Positions 1-12,900 of a stretch of 64,000 nt of DNA are shown here, piece after piece. Positions within the stretch are counted from its first letter, which is position 1; each line of letters opens with the position of its first letter. Made by a program: the position numbers and the translations under genes. The stretch is from assembly GCA_903813345.2 (NCBI GenBank), contig CAIIXF020000012.1:2647318-2711317 (forward strand), read 5' to 3'. The stretch comes from Owenia fusiformis (Eukaryota; Annelida; Polychaeta; Sabellida; Oweniidae). The notes under the pieces were generated by a model. The model was not told the DNA's origin and did no database searches. It saw only the letters and a list, made by a program, of their open reading frames with translations.

Positions 1-997
1 GAATCAACTGATCGGTCAAACGGAAAGGTGAAATAAGTATCAAATCAATAAATATGACCAGGTAGAAAACCGCAAGATAGAAAAGTTCAAAATTATTTAA
101 GTTAAATTGGACATTTTGACCATTATAAACCATGGGCCATCAGGTACAGTATATTTATTTTGTTTGTTGAGCTTCGCTACTCAACATACCGTTGTCCTTC
201 AGTCATATGTAATGCCTTGATGGGTCAAGATGGCTACTCCATCCAATTGCTGTTTTCTAGCTTTTAAGTCAATATTTTATACTCTTATTTGAAATGCGAA
301 CATTTATATCGGAAATTATGTATTTACAAGGGGTGATCATAAAGTTCACATAATATCTCTCTATTTATTTTTCAATATAACCTAGAGAAATTAGAGAGAT
401 ATTCTGAAAACTTTATGATTACCCCTCGTATATCCATATAAAAACCAGCTGACTTAAGAATCAGGCGTGATACTTTATCGTCGGATATGTAAGTGTTAAT
501 CCTCTGCGTTGTTGAATGTTTAAACATATGGTTGTTCAAATTTGGAAATAGTCCTTAATCTCGGGAAAGAATTTGATTGTTCGGAACCCTTAGTTTAGGA
601 CACAAACGAGTATTCCACTAGTCCCACGCGTATTAACACAAGGCTCAAGTGTTATGAAAGCATACCTACGATTCAGACATAACCTGTAACGTCGTACCAC
701 GGGTAGACTAAGTTCATTCATTCCAATTATATCCACCTAGGCCATCAAATGGATTGAGATGCGATTTAGGTTTAAATTGATGATGTTTATATTTATCTCA
801 GCCAGGCCCTTATTAGTGTTTTTCAGTGTGATGGTGTTTTTTAAATCTTTTAATTCAACTTATTTGTGTTGATAAACTTTTCTGCTCGTATCCCCATGAA
901 ATATGTGCGTGTTTATTTCTAAGGTTGTCGTACGCGTTTAACCGAACGAACCCGTGCAAGTGTAACAAACTTGCCATTATACCACCGGAAGGCGAGC
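1..997. other. 5' flank of the SLC4 gene
   Basis: No coding exon is recognised here apart from possible 5' UTR. The frame of the chosen ATG stays open upstream to about position 923. An acceptor-like TTTCTAAG lies just before 924, so an upstream untranslated or N-terminal exon could splice in there. A small MITE lies at 327-428. No convincing TATA box was found. Confidence 0.5.
327..428. mobile_element. 102-bp MITE with TA flanks
   Basis: Imperfect terminal inverted repeats begin CAAGGGGTGATCATAAAG on the left and end CTTTATGATTACCCCTCG on the right. TA dinucleotides flank both ends, as expected of a Tc1/mariner-type non-autonomous element. There is no coding capacity. Confidence 0.7.
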
Positions 998-3900
998 ATG
1001 TCTGAGTCGGATGGCCCAAAGCAGCAAAGGTTCACTCTGGATAGCTTGAATGGTTCCAGTAAGGATTTGAATGAGTCCAGGAAGGATCTGAAGCCTTCTC
1101 ATTTGAGCGTTCCAAGCTTCAATGGCAGCATGGGATCGCCAGATTCAAACGCCGAGGAAGATTCAGTATTTAACTACAACCAGGAGAATGGTAAGGATGG
1201 ACCATTGATCTTTACGAGGGGGCTATTCCTGTTTTAAAAATAAAACAAGAATATTGTATAATGGGCCTGTATAATAACTAATTAGATTATTTACATGGGA
1301 GTACTAAGGGTATACGTTCAATCACTTGGATTTTGTTTTCTTCGCCATACTCTTTAAAAATTTCATTTCCTTCTTTAACTCTGTCTTTAATGGCACCTGG
1401 CAAACGTATTTGTTTGCTCTTGTATTTTGGATCATGATTCTAAAAAATATTGACTAATAGAATAGAATAGTTAATGATCTTGTATTTTGGATCGTGGTTA
1501 TAAAAATATTGACTAATAGAATAGAATATGGAATGCAATAATCAGCTGTGTTTCAGACTAAATAACGTGTGAAGGTCTCATTAAACATTGAAATTTTAAA
1601 GAAACACGCAATGTCAAAATGTTTACTAAGTCGTAATGACCTAGTGCCGACGAACTTTAAATAAATAAAAATGGAGAAACTGAATGTATTTGGCAAACAT
1701 CAATTAATTAATAATGTATTACAAATGTATAAGCAACAAAAGCAATAGAACGTGAATGATGTTAGAATTGGAATAGCAGCAATTAGAAATATATTGAAGA
1801 AAGGTAACAAGTATTCGGATAGTAGCAATTAGTAATAGTTTTATTGCTTTAAGTATTGGGATAGTAGCAATTAGTAATAATTTGATTGCTGTAAGTATTG
1901 GGATAGTAGCAATTAGTAATAGTTTGATTGCTGTAAGTATTCGGAATAGTAGCAATTGTAATATTTTGTTGTTGTAAGTATTGGGATAGTAGCAATTAGT
2001 AATAATTTGATTGCTGTAAGTATTGGGATAGTAGCAATTAGTAATAATTTGATTGCTGTAAGTATTCGGATAGTAGCAATTAATAATATTTTGATTGCTG
2101 TAAGTATTGGGATAGTAGCAATCAGTAATATTTTGATTGCTGTAAGTATTCGGATAGTAGCAATAAGTAATAATTTGATTGTTGTAAGTATTGGGATAGT
2201 AGCAATTAGTAATATTTTGATTGCTGTAAGTATTGGGATAGAAGCAATTAGTAATATTTTGAATGCTGTAAGTATTGGGATAGTAGTAATTAGTGATAAT
2301 TTGATTGCTGTAAGTATTGGGTTAGTAGCAATTAGTAATATTTTGATTGCTGTAAGTATTGAGATAGTAGCAATTAGTAATATTTTGAATGCTGTAAGTA
2401 TTGGGATAGTAGTAATTAGTAATAATTTGATTGCTGTAAGTATTGGGTTAGTAGCAATTAGTAATATTTTGATTGCTGTAAGTTTTGGGATAGTAGCAAT
2501 TAGTAATATTTTGATTGCTGTAAGTTTTGGGATAGTAGCAATTAGTAATAATTTGATTGTTGTGAGTATTGGGATAGGAGCAACTAGTAATATTTTGATT
2601 GTTGTAAGTAATGGAATATAGTAGCAATTAGTAATATTTTGATTGCTGTAAGTTTTGGGATATAGTAGCAATTAGTAATATTTTGATTGTTGTAAGTATT
2701 GGGATAGTAGTAATTTATAATATTTTGATTGCTGTAAGTATTCGGATAGTAGCAATTAGTAATAGTTTGATTGCTGTAAGTATTGGGATAGTAGCAATTA
2801 GTAATAATTTGATTGCTGTAAGTATTTTGACAGAAGCAATTAGTAATATTTTGAATGCTGTAAGTATTGGGATAGTAGTAATTAGTAATATTTTGATTGT
2901 TGTAAGTATTTGGATAGTAGCAATTAGTAATATTGTGATTTATGTAAGTATTGGGATAGTAGCAATTAGTAATAATTTGATTGCTGTAAGTATTTGGACA
3001 GTAGCAATTAGCAATATTTTGATAGCTGTAAGTATTGGGATAGTAGTAATTAGTAATATTTTGATTGTTGTAAGTATTGGGATAGTAGCAATTAGTAATA
3101 TCTTGATTGCTGTAAGTATTGGGATAGTAGCAATTGTAATATTTTGTTGTTGTAAGTATTGGGATAGTAGCAATTAGTAATATTTTGTTGTTGTAAGTAT
3201 TTGGATAGTAACAATTAGTAATAGTTTGATTGCTGTAAGTATTTGGATAGTAGCAATTAGTAATATGTTGATTGTTGTAAGTATTGTGATAGTAGCAATT
3301 AGTAATTCTTTGATAGCTGTAAGTATTGGGATAGTAGCAATTCGTAATATTTTGATTGTTGTAAGTAATGGAATATAGTAGCGATTTGTAATATTTTGAT
3401 TGCTGTAAGTATTGGGATAGTAGCAATAAGTAATAATTTGATTGCTGTAAGTATCGGGATAGTAGCTATTAGTAATATTTTGATTGCTGTAAGTATTGGG
3501 ATAGTGGCAATTGCAATATTTTGTTGTTGTAAGTATTGGGATAGTAGCAATTAGTAATATTTTGATTGCTGTAAGTATTGGGATAGTAGCTATTAGTAAT
3601 ATTTTGATTGTTGTAAGTAATGGAATATAGTAGCGATTTGTAATATTTTGATTGCTGTAAGTATTGGGATAGTGGCAATTGCAATATTTTGTTGTTGTAA
3701 GTATTCGGATAGTATCAATAAGTAATATTTTGATTGCTGTAAGTATTGGGATGGTAGCAATTAGTAATATTTTGATTGCTGTAAGTATTGGGATAGTAGC
3801 AATTAGTAATATTTTGATTGCTGTAAGTATTGGGATAGTAGCAATTGCAATATTTTGTTGTTGTAAGTATTCGGATAGTAGCAATTAGTAATATTTTGAT

Positions 3901-6900
3901 TGCTGTAAGTATTGGGATAGTAGCTATTAGTAATATGTTGATTGCTGTAAGTATTGGGATAGTAGCAATTAGTAATATATTGATTGCTGTAAGTATTGGG
4001 ATAGTAGCTATTAGTAATATGTTGATTGCTGTAAGTATTGGGATAGTAGCAATTAGTAATATGTTGATTGCTGTAAGTATTGGGATAGTAGCTATTGTGA
4101 TAATTTGATTGTTGTGAGTATTGGGATAGTAGCAACTAGTAATATTTTGATTGCTGTAAGTATTGGGATAGTAGCTATTAGTAATAATTTGATTGCTGTT
4201 AGTATTGGGATAGTAGCAATAAGTAATAATTTGATTGCTGTAAGTATCGGGATAGTAGCTATTAGTAATATTTTGATTGTTGTAAGTAATGGAATATAGT
4301 AGCGATTTGTAATATTTTGATTGCTGTAAGTATTGGGATAGTAGCAATTGCAATATTTTGTTGTTGTAAGTATTGGGATGGTAGCAATTAGTAATATTTT
4401 GATTGCTGTAAGTATTCGGATAGTAGCTATTAGTAATATGTTGATTGCTGTAAGTATTGGGATAGTAGCAATTAGTAATATATTGATTGCTGTAAGTATT
4501 GGGATAGTAGCTATTAGTAATATGTTGATTGCTGTAAGTATTGGGATAGTAGCAATTAGTAATATGTTGATTGCTGTAAGTATTGGGATAGTAGCTATTG
4601 TGATAATTTGATTGTTGTGAGTATTGGGATAGTAGCAACTAGTAATATTTTGATTGCTGTAAGTATTGGGATAGTAGCTATTAGTAATAATTTGATTGCT
4701 GTAAGTATTGGGATAGTAGCAATAAGTAATAATTTGATTGCTGTAAGTATCGGGATGGTAGCAATTAATAATATTTTGATTGCTGTAAGTATTCGGATAG
4801 TAGCAATAAGTAATAATTTGATTGCTGTAAGTATTTGGATAGTAGCATTTAGTAATATTTTGAGTGCTGTAAGTATTTGGATAGTAGCAATTAGTAATAT
4901 TGTGATTGCTGTAGTATAATACATATTTTTTGAACGGTATATTATAGAAAGCCATAGGGGACGACGGGACAAGATGGGTCGCCAAATGCAGCCAATTTTG
5001 CTGGTCCTTGAAGGGTAGGATACCTGATGCTCTGAAAGACAATAGAATTTTCTTTTAAATTGATTCCCATATTCTTAGGTCTTATTGTACATAATCCTTA
5101 GTCAAGACATATTCGTTCACCGAGTATGCGAATATGGGGAAGAGCTGCCGTTTCAATCTGCGGATGAAGTCGGTCAAGTGGTTATCCTATGTCAAGAGAT
5201 AATTATACACAGGGAGATATGCCGAGTACTAAAATAGTGCTCATGTCATTTCAGCGCTAATTGAGTACTCATTTCAGCAAATATTAGTACTAAATGAGCA
5301 CTCAAGTAGTAATAAATTAGCACTCTGGCAAAAGTGCACTCATGAGTACTCATGCCACGAGTGCTAATTTAGTACTAATTTTGTACTTATTTAGTACCTG
5401 GCCTATCTCCCTTTGTAACAAGCGACATGGATCAAAGAAAAGAAAAATCAGCCCTTGCCCCATAGCCCTTCTTGCCTCGCTCTCCCCTGAGTATTGGGGT
5501 AGTATCACTTTGTAATACAGGGCAGTAGCAGGCAATTGTACTAGGCACGTTATGCTATCGGAATGTGCCTGTATGTATATATGTATAATTTAGGCACATC
5601 GACATCTGTGTACAAAAATAAAACAAAAAGTAAAAGTAGTCTTTTCTCGAATCGTTGAACGTAGGCATGTTTTGATACTAGAACTAGTTGCAGCCACGCA
5701 GGTGGGTTCAGGTAACGTGAGAGGTTGTACCAACGAATCGGAAGTGTACCCTTAGTTTACAGTGGCTGATGCATACGATGGGTCTTTTGGATTATTGTGT
5801 TGGATAATAACGTTTAAAAGTTCCCTTGAGTCATATGCGTGTCACCCCCTCTCAAACATTTGTATTAATAAGTTAGAGAATATAAGAGGGGAGGGGTGAT
5901 TTACTCGTTACTCCCCATGGCTTGTGTCATCTGTTCCCATTCATAGCTCCAATGTAACGTGGGGCTTAGTATCCTCAATACGCAATATGTTGTACTAGAC
6001 CCATGTAAGTATTTGGATGATGGGCGCAGTAGTATGCATTTGTTCAACTGTTTCAGAATTCACCGAAGGCGTGTCCTGTCCCTTATTCTGCGAGCTGCAA
6101 AAACTGTATTTTGAGGAAAATAGCGTGACACCAGAATGGCGAGAAATGGCAAGGTAACAATGAAATATGCTTTCATATGATATATAACATAAGGGGTACG
6201 TGTTTGCTATATACATTTGGTTTTGGAGGGGGGGATTTCGAATGTTATTAATGTAAACACAAATCTGAGAGACTAGGCCTTTATAACAATTTAATAAAAA
6301 TCATAACTATGATGCTCTGTGTATGCATATAACATTATAACTGTTTGAATCTTAGCATCTGCCCTGGGATCCCGGGGATACGTTAATATAATAAAATCTA
6401 TCAAAATCAAATTAGGTTTAAATTGTGAATGAAACAAAATCAGTAATTTCACTCACAAAAATATGTTTTCATAAACCTTAACATTAAAGTGTTATAAAAA
6501 ACAAACGATTTTAGTAGTGTCTCACGGTAAACTCGATGATTTAGCGACAGAAACTATCGAAGCGACGTTAGCTTCATTCATCCCATAAAAAAGGTCTGCA
6601 GTTGTATTCCTTGCTTCATATATTCTCTATAGCATGTATTTGAAGGGTATAAAGTTATCTTGTATAAATGATACAATTCAAAGCTACCTTGGATTAAAAA
6701 AATAAAAGGTCAATCAACCGACATGTACGTGAGACTGCATTTTCAATGTGGTATCATAGGTAACGCAACGCTAAACAACTTTTCTCAACATTGAATGCAA
6801 CTTGTGTGCCTATCTAGCTTAAAATATATTGAGCTATGGGCAACTTTCTATACTATTAAGAATACCAACCGTCTTGTATCATATGGATGGTTTCAAAAAC

Positions 6901-9900
6901 AAAATAGAATATTGTGATGAAATTAAAGTTGTGGTCAAATGCTGTGTAAAGCAATGAAACTTTGTCTGGATTGGCAAGCCATACAAACATCCTCAAGGCC
7001 GTTTAGATAATTTGACTTATTCAAAACAATTCTATAAAAGGATAACTCATTTGAGCAACACGAGTTTATATTTTCATTCTTTCCACTCACCTTTTCAATT
7101 AACTAACACTTTTGACCAAAATGTGTATTTTCCCATTGAACTTGTAAATCAGTGAAATTGGCATGTGTATGCTTTCGAACAACTAACTCCTGTGCATTTA
7201 ATGCAATTTATCTCATCAATATCTATTTTACCATGATATTTGCCATCGTGGATTCATTTACCATTAGCCTATAAGCTAGATTTATAAATTGGCACTAGTA
7301 AACTGTTATCAATTGATTTTGAAAATTGAGTTTGATTTGTTAATATAAACCCAGAAGTCTATTTCGCCCAAAATATAGTCGATGAATATCCCCCTGAAAA
7401 TCCCCCTGATCACCAACTTCTTTTGTAGATGGGTGAAGTACGAGGAGATAGTGGAATCCAATGGTATCCGATGGTCGAAGCCCCACGTCGCCAGTCTCTC
7501 TTATCGGGCACTTCAAGAATTGAAGACATATCTGGATAACGGTGTCGTAAAATTAGGATTCAATGCAGGGACGATTGACGACATTTGGGGTAAAGAGCAT
7601 CAATAAACACTCCCTTCCATAAGTTTGAAAACTAGAAAGCCTGCCAATGTTTGAATCACAATTTTGTTTCTGAATTACAATAGTTAAGAAAATTTAGACA
7701 GATTTAAAAATAAACATGCTTTGATATTAGTGATACAAAACGGGACGTCTGGTTACCAAACCCATTGAGGGGAGTGTACCATTGATTAAACAAACCTATG
7801 GAGGAGAGTGTAGTTCTGTCTAGTGCAATGCAGTGTCGTACGTGTAAATTCACAATCATTTTTGATTCGAAGACAAAATATTAGGGTGATATATTAAAAT
7901 CTGTCAAATCTTGAATATGCTTTCATGAATAGCATAAACAACTATTTTAAATAAATTACATATACAGGGTGTCCCGAAAGTATGCCCCCCCCCCCTAGGC
8001 AGACATATACCAGTGTCGTCATAGTATGTGTGATATATCATTTTAAAGCTTATCCAAAGTTACATTGATTTGCCAAGTATCATGGTTCAACTCTCAAATG
8101 TGAAAAAATTACAGGCATTTCAAAATTTAGTGTTTGGTCAAAATTAAGTTCAATTTTACACCAAATCACTAGTCAACTTCATGGACTTTCCGGGACGGGG
8201 AATGTGATTTAGAATTTTGAATCGATTCAAAATCCGATGACGACCATACCGTTCTGTAATCAGGTCATGATGACCTTCTAGACTAAGGGACGGTTTATAC
8301 TACGTTACATACCGACGTGGTGCGACCTGAACGAACTGCGAATGAGATGGACGTATTGAAGACTGTTTATGAACAAAGTAGCTAATTATTTTAGACGTAT
8401 ATCCCGACCGCAGTCAGACTTAGCCCGTTTTACGACATTTTCATAGGACTGGCAAGAACGGGTAAGAACTAGTTTGGTGTGATAGGGGGGTAAGTAAACT
8501 CTTCTAAAGTGCCTTAATAGGTTTTAAGAGGGATATAAAATTCAACACCCCTATTTGAAGGGCTTTTAAGTTCATATCTGAAGATAATTGCTGCTGTTTA
8601 CATGGCCAAGGGGGGACTCATTGACTAGTAAGTGGAGTAAAATTGAACTTTATTTTGACAAAACACCAACTTTTAAAATGACTGTAACTTTTTCCCATTT
8701 GGAAGTTAAACCATGATACTTGGCAAATCAATGTTACTTTGGATGAGCTTTAAAATGATATATGACACATACTATGAGGACACTGGAATATGTCTGCCTG
8801 GGGGGGGGCATACTTTCGGGACACCCTGTACATGTAATTTATTCAGGCGAACTTGAAACATATACAGCATTTATAGATAAAGACACGAACACTGTTTTAA
8901 ACCATCTTGATCCATTAGGTTTTACTGACTGAAGAAATACACTGGTTCAGACAATATATAAATGATTATACGATCATGACTGAATGTCGTGGTATACAAT
9001 ATAGTAGAACACATATGTTATGCCAATAATGTCCATGTATACATGTATATGGGATAAATTAAATATTTTAATAGCCTGTTTTGAAGATAGAGTTTATCCT
9101 TCTGGAAAATTGTATATCCATCCCTAACGGACCAGAGGATATATCCTATAACCCCAAACGTCCATACATTACATAATGATAAACTTCATATACAAGACGG
9201 ATCATATCTTTAAACATATATTCTCATTGTAGAGGCACTGAAGGAAGACCTTGTCGGTGAAGACATTTGCACCTGGGAAGAGGCTGAAGTCGCCAATGAC
9301 TTTTTGGATCACAGCCCTCATGTCCATCAGCACCAGGTCATCAAATCCTCAAAGACCTTGTCGAGTATGTAGCCTATTGTCTTGAAATTATGAAAAGTGA
9401 TTGAAAACGTATGTCCATCAGCACCAGGTCATCAAATCCTCAAAGACCTTGTCGAGTATGTAGCCTATTGTCTTGAAATTATGAAAAATGATTGAAAACG
9501 TATCTCCTGTGAAAGGCAGAAAAAGTATAGTACTTTTTGAATAATGTACCCTACCTGTAGTTTCTTATAGGTCATCCTTGCGTATATTCTAGCTATCTAG
9601 GGTCATCTTAGTCCGTGCGTTTCTATGGCCATCTTAGTCTGTGCGTTTATTATGCCACAACCATAAGTGGTGACATATTGTTATATATTTTAATACTATC
9701 AAGGGTCATCTTAAGTCTGTGCATATATTCTTATACTATCACGGGTCATCTTAAGTCTGTGCGTTTATTCTTATACTATCAAGGGTCATCTTAAGTCTGT
9801 GCATATATTCTAATACTATCACGGGTCATCTTAAGTCTGTGCGTATATTCTTATACTATCAAGGGTCATCTTAAGTCTGTGCGTATATTCTAATACTATC

Positions 9901-12900
9901 AAGGGTCATCTTAAGTCTGTGCGTATATTCTAATACTATCACGGGTCATCTTAAGTCTGTGCGTATATTCTAATACTATCACGGGTCATCTTAAGTCTGT
10001 GCGTATATTCTTATACTATCAAGGGTCATCTTAAGTCTGTGCGTATATTCTAATACTATCACGGGTCATCTTAAGTCTGTGCGTATATTCTAATACTATC
10101 AAGGGTCATCTTAAGTCTGTGCGTATATTCTAATACTATCAAGGGTCATCTTAAGTCTGTGCGTATATTCTAATACTATCACGGGTCATCTTAAGTCTGT
10201 GCGTATATTCTTATACTATCAAGGGTCATCTTAAGTCTGTGCGTATATTCTAATACTATCAAGGGTCATCTTAAGTCTGTGCGTATATTCTAATACTATC
10301 AAGGGTCATCTTAAGTCTGTGCGTATATTCTAATACTATCAAGGGTCATCTTAAGTCTGTGAGTATATTCTAATACTATCAAGGATCATCTTAAGTTTGA
10401 TCACATTCTTATTATAACTTAGGGTCTCCTACATCAGTGTCGTTTGAAGGTGAAAATGGAGTTCTTGAAGAAGCCACGCCACAAACTCCTAGAAGACTCG
10501 GCAAGGTATACATCACTACATTAATAATTTGAATAAAAGGCAGGATAAGTCCATGTAACTTGACTTATATGGTTAGCAAATTTTGCATTCAATACGACAA
10601 ATAGTGAATAAGCATGAATTCACAACTGGATTGATTTATCATATTTGTGAGAAGACGTCATGGAAATTAATAATATCAGTTGGCTTAGCTTTTTTCATGG
10701 GTAATGGTTTGTTGAAATTGTTGGTATTCATTTAAAAATTTAATAAGTCAATTTAGATATAATATAAATTAATTAATTCATTAATCTTTCTAATACTGTT
10801 CCAAATTCAGTACATTTAATCCATTACATGGTTATGTGGATATCGTACAGTAAAATCAAGAAGAGGGAAAACCCTAGAGCTTACTTACCACCTTCGTTTG
10901 TCAGCGAATATCCGCCTGATTTCAGCCATCTAGTTTCTAATACTACAAGTTACTGTGATGTTTTAATAGATAAAAACACATTCCTTACACCTTTCTTCAG
11001 AAATAAAAACTATAATAATGGAAAACACAGCCGAAATGAACATCATAACTATTTGAAACTATTACAAAATTTTGAATCCGCCATTTTGTTTCTGTCAGGT
11101 CCATTTGACCAATCAGCGACGATGGTCATCTCTATATGAATTTCCATTCGCGTTATGACCATCTCTGAACCCTAGGGTATTCCCTCCTCTAATAGTAGAC
11201 CGGTGTATTGAGATTCATAAGGCTCCCAAACTAAACCATTGACTCCCATGTTAAAAAGTATATAGACCTCGCTACTATGGAGTCATGGACACTTAAGGGT
11301 TTCAATGAGCCATTGGTGGTCCAATTAATTAGACATTTACTTAGTCTCTCGTGACATTAATACAGAGAATACTAAATTATCCACAGGAATTAAGTCGACA
11401 GAATACTGTTCGGCCATAGTTGCCACTGCATAAATAGACAGGCAACTACTGTCATATTTCTGTCGATCTAGTACCTATGTAATTATCTAAACCAGGGAGG
11501 GGGCATTGGCAGAAACTTCTTCGTTGTCAAGAATTCCACATGGGTACAACAATTGATTTAGGGAATTCTTACTTTAATAAGTTTCTGTGAATGGCTCCAT
11601 ATCATACTAAGCTTTTCTCATACATTAATTCTAATTCATCGTATATTTTTGTTTGATGGCTAACGAAGACTAGAAAGGAACATGCATCATTCCCACATCT
11701 TTCACACGGTGCATCACCATCAACACCGACACCGTCTTCTCCAGCCCTCGGGCATAAGGTAAGTTTAAAGAGTAAGTCTTATTCCGTTGTTCGTGATTAC
11801 GTTGAACTGTTTAAAACTGTTTAAACTTATCTAAACATATGTATGCATATTTATATCTTTAGACACCGACTGTTACAAAAACTACGTCGAAACGGTTTGC
11901 TCGTAAAATCCCGAAAAATGCCGAAGGTGCTACGTTACTCGTCGGAAGTGACGATTCTATCCAGCGACCAATCGCAGCATTCATTAGATTAGAGAATAGC
12001 ATCCATCTGCCTGGGTTCTGTGAGGTCAATGTGCCCATTCGGTTTATCTTCGTTCTGTTAGGTCCGTCTTCTGGTGCGCCTGTGATCGGTGAGATCGGGC
12101 GCTGTATGGGTGCTCTTCTGGCGTCAAAGGTGAATGGCTATTAAGATCAATTACTAAAGGATTTTAGCCCAGGGCTGAATAATTGTGGATGATTTAAAGC
12201 ACGAATGTCTCGTATTAGACTTTGAATGAGGGTCGAGGCAATCATTCTATGTTAGTCTCAAGTGAGGGTGAGGATACAAGAAGTGCATTAAACTACCAAT
12301 TCACCGAATTCAGTCGCTTGCTATAATTCTTTTCACATTAAAAAGAACGAAATTGAGCAGTAACTAGAAATATCTATTCCAAATGAGCATTGCTATTAAC
12401 ATATATTAGTTCCAGTACCAACTACAACATGTTATTTCTTCGATTTCAAATTTACTGGCAAGTTGATTGATTTTATTATCTAGGAATTTGGAGACATTGC
12501 GTACTGTTCTAAGCTGAAGTCTCACTTGATCAAGGGCGTGGACAAATTCCTTGACGACGCTACTGTTCTGCCACCTAGCGGCTGGGACCACACCATCAGA
12601 ATAGACCCACCTGCCCAAATATCAAATGTGGTAAATTTGTTTAGCACCATTTGGCATTTATTCATTTTAAAGTCAAGTTAAAAAGTATTTTTGGTGGGTC
12701 ACGATTTTCGGGCCGCAACCGATGATTGTCGTGTACCAAAAACCGAAGATGGCCGACAATGTTTCAGGGAATTTGATTGGTTCCTTCAAACATCTTCAGC
12801 AATTTTCGTGATATAAACATCGTGCTCACCCATTTTTGATGTAGACGTGGTCAGCCTCATTGGGCGAAGCTCCCGTAGAGGAAAAATACGAAGATGACCA

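Noticed and set aside
1809-4917. CRISPR-like regular repeats
   Set aside because: Units are contiguous with no unique spacers, in a eukaryotic intron. The same holds for the 40-bp array at 9701-10396.
1719-5042. Long open frames (up to about 316 codons) on both strands in the 42-bp array
   Set aside because: They follow from a stop-poor unit whose length is a multiple of three. The same region is open in several frames on both strands and gives 14-residue periodic low-complexity peptides with no gene features.
10828-11139. 103-codon open frame in SLC4 intron 5
   Set aside because: No recognisable domain, no splice-compatible phase, and largely inside a candidate MITE.
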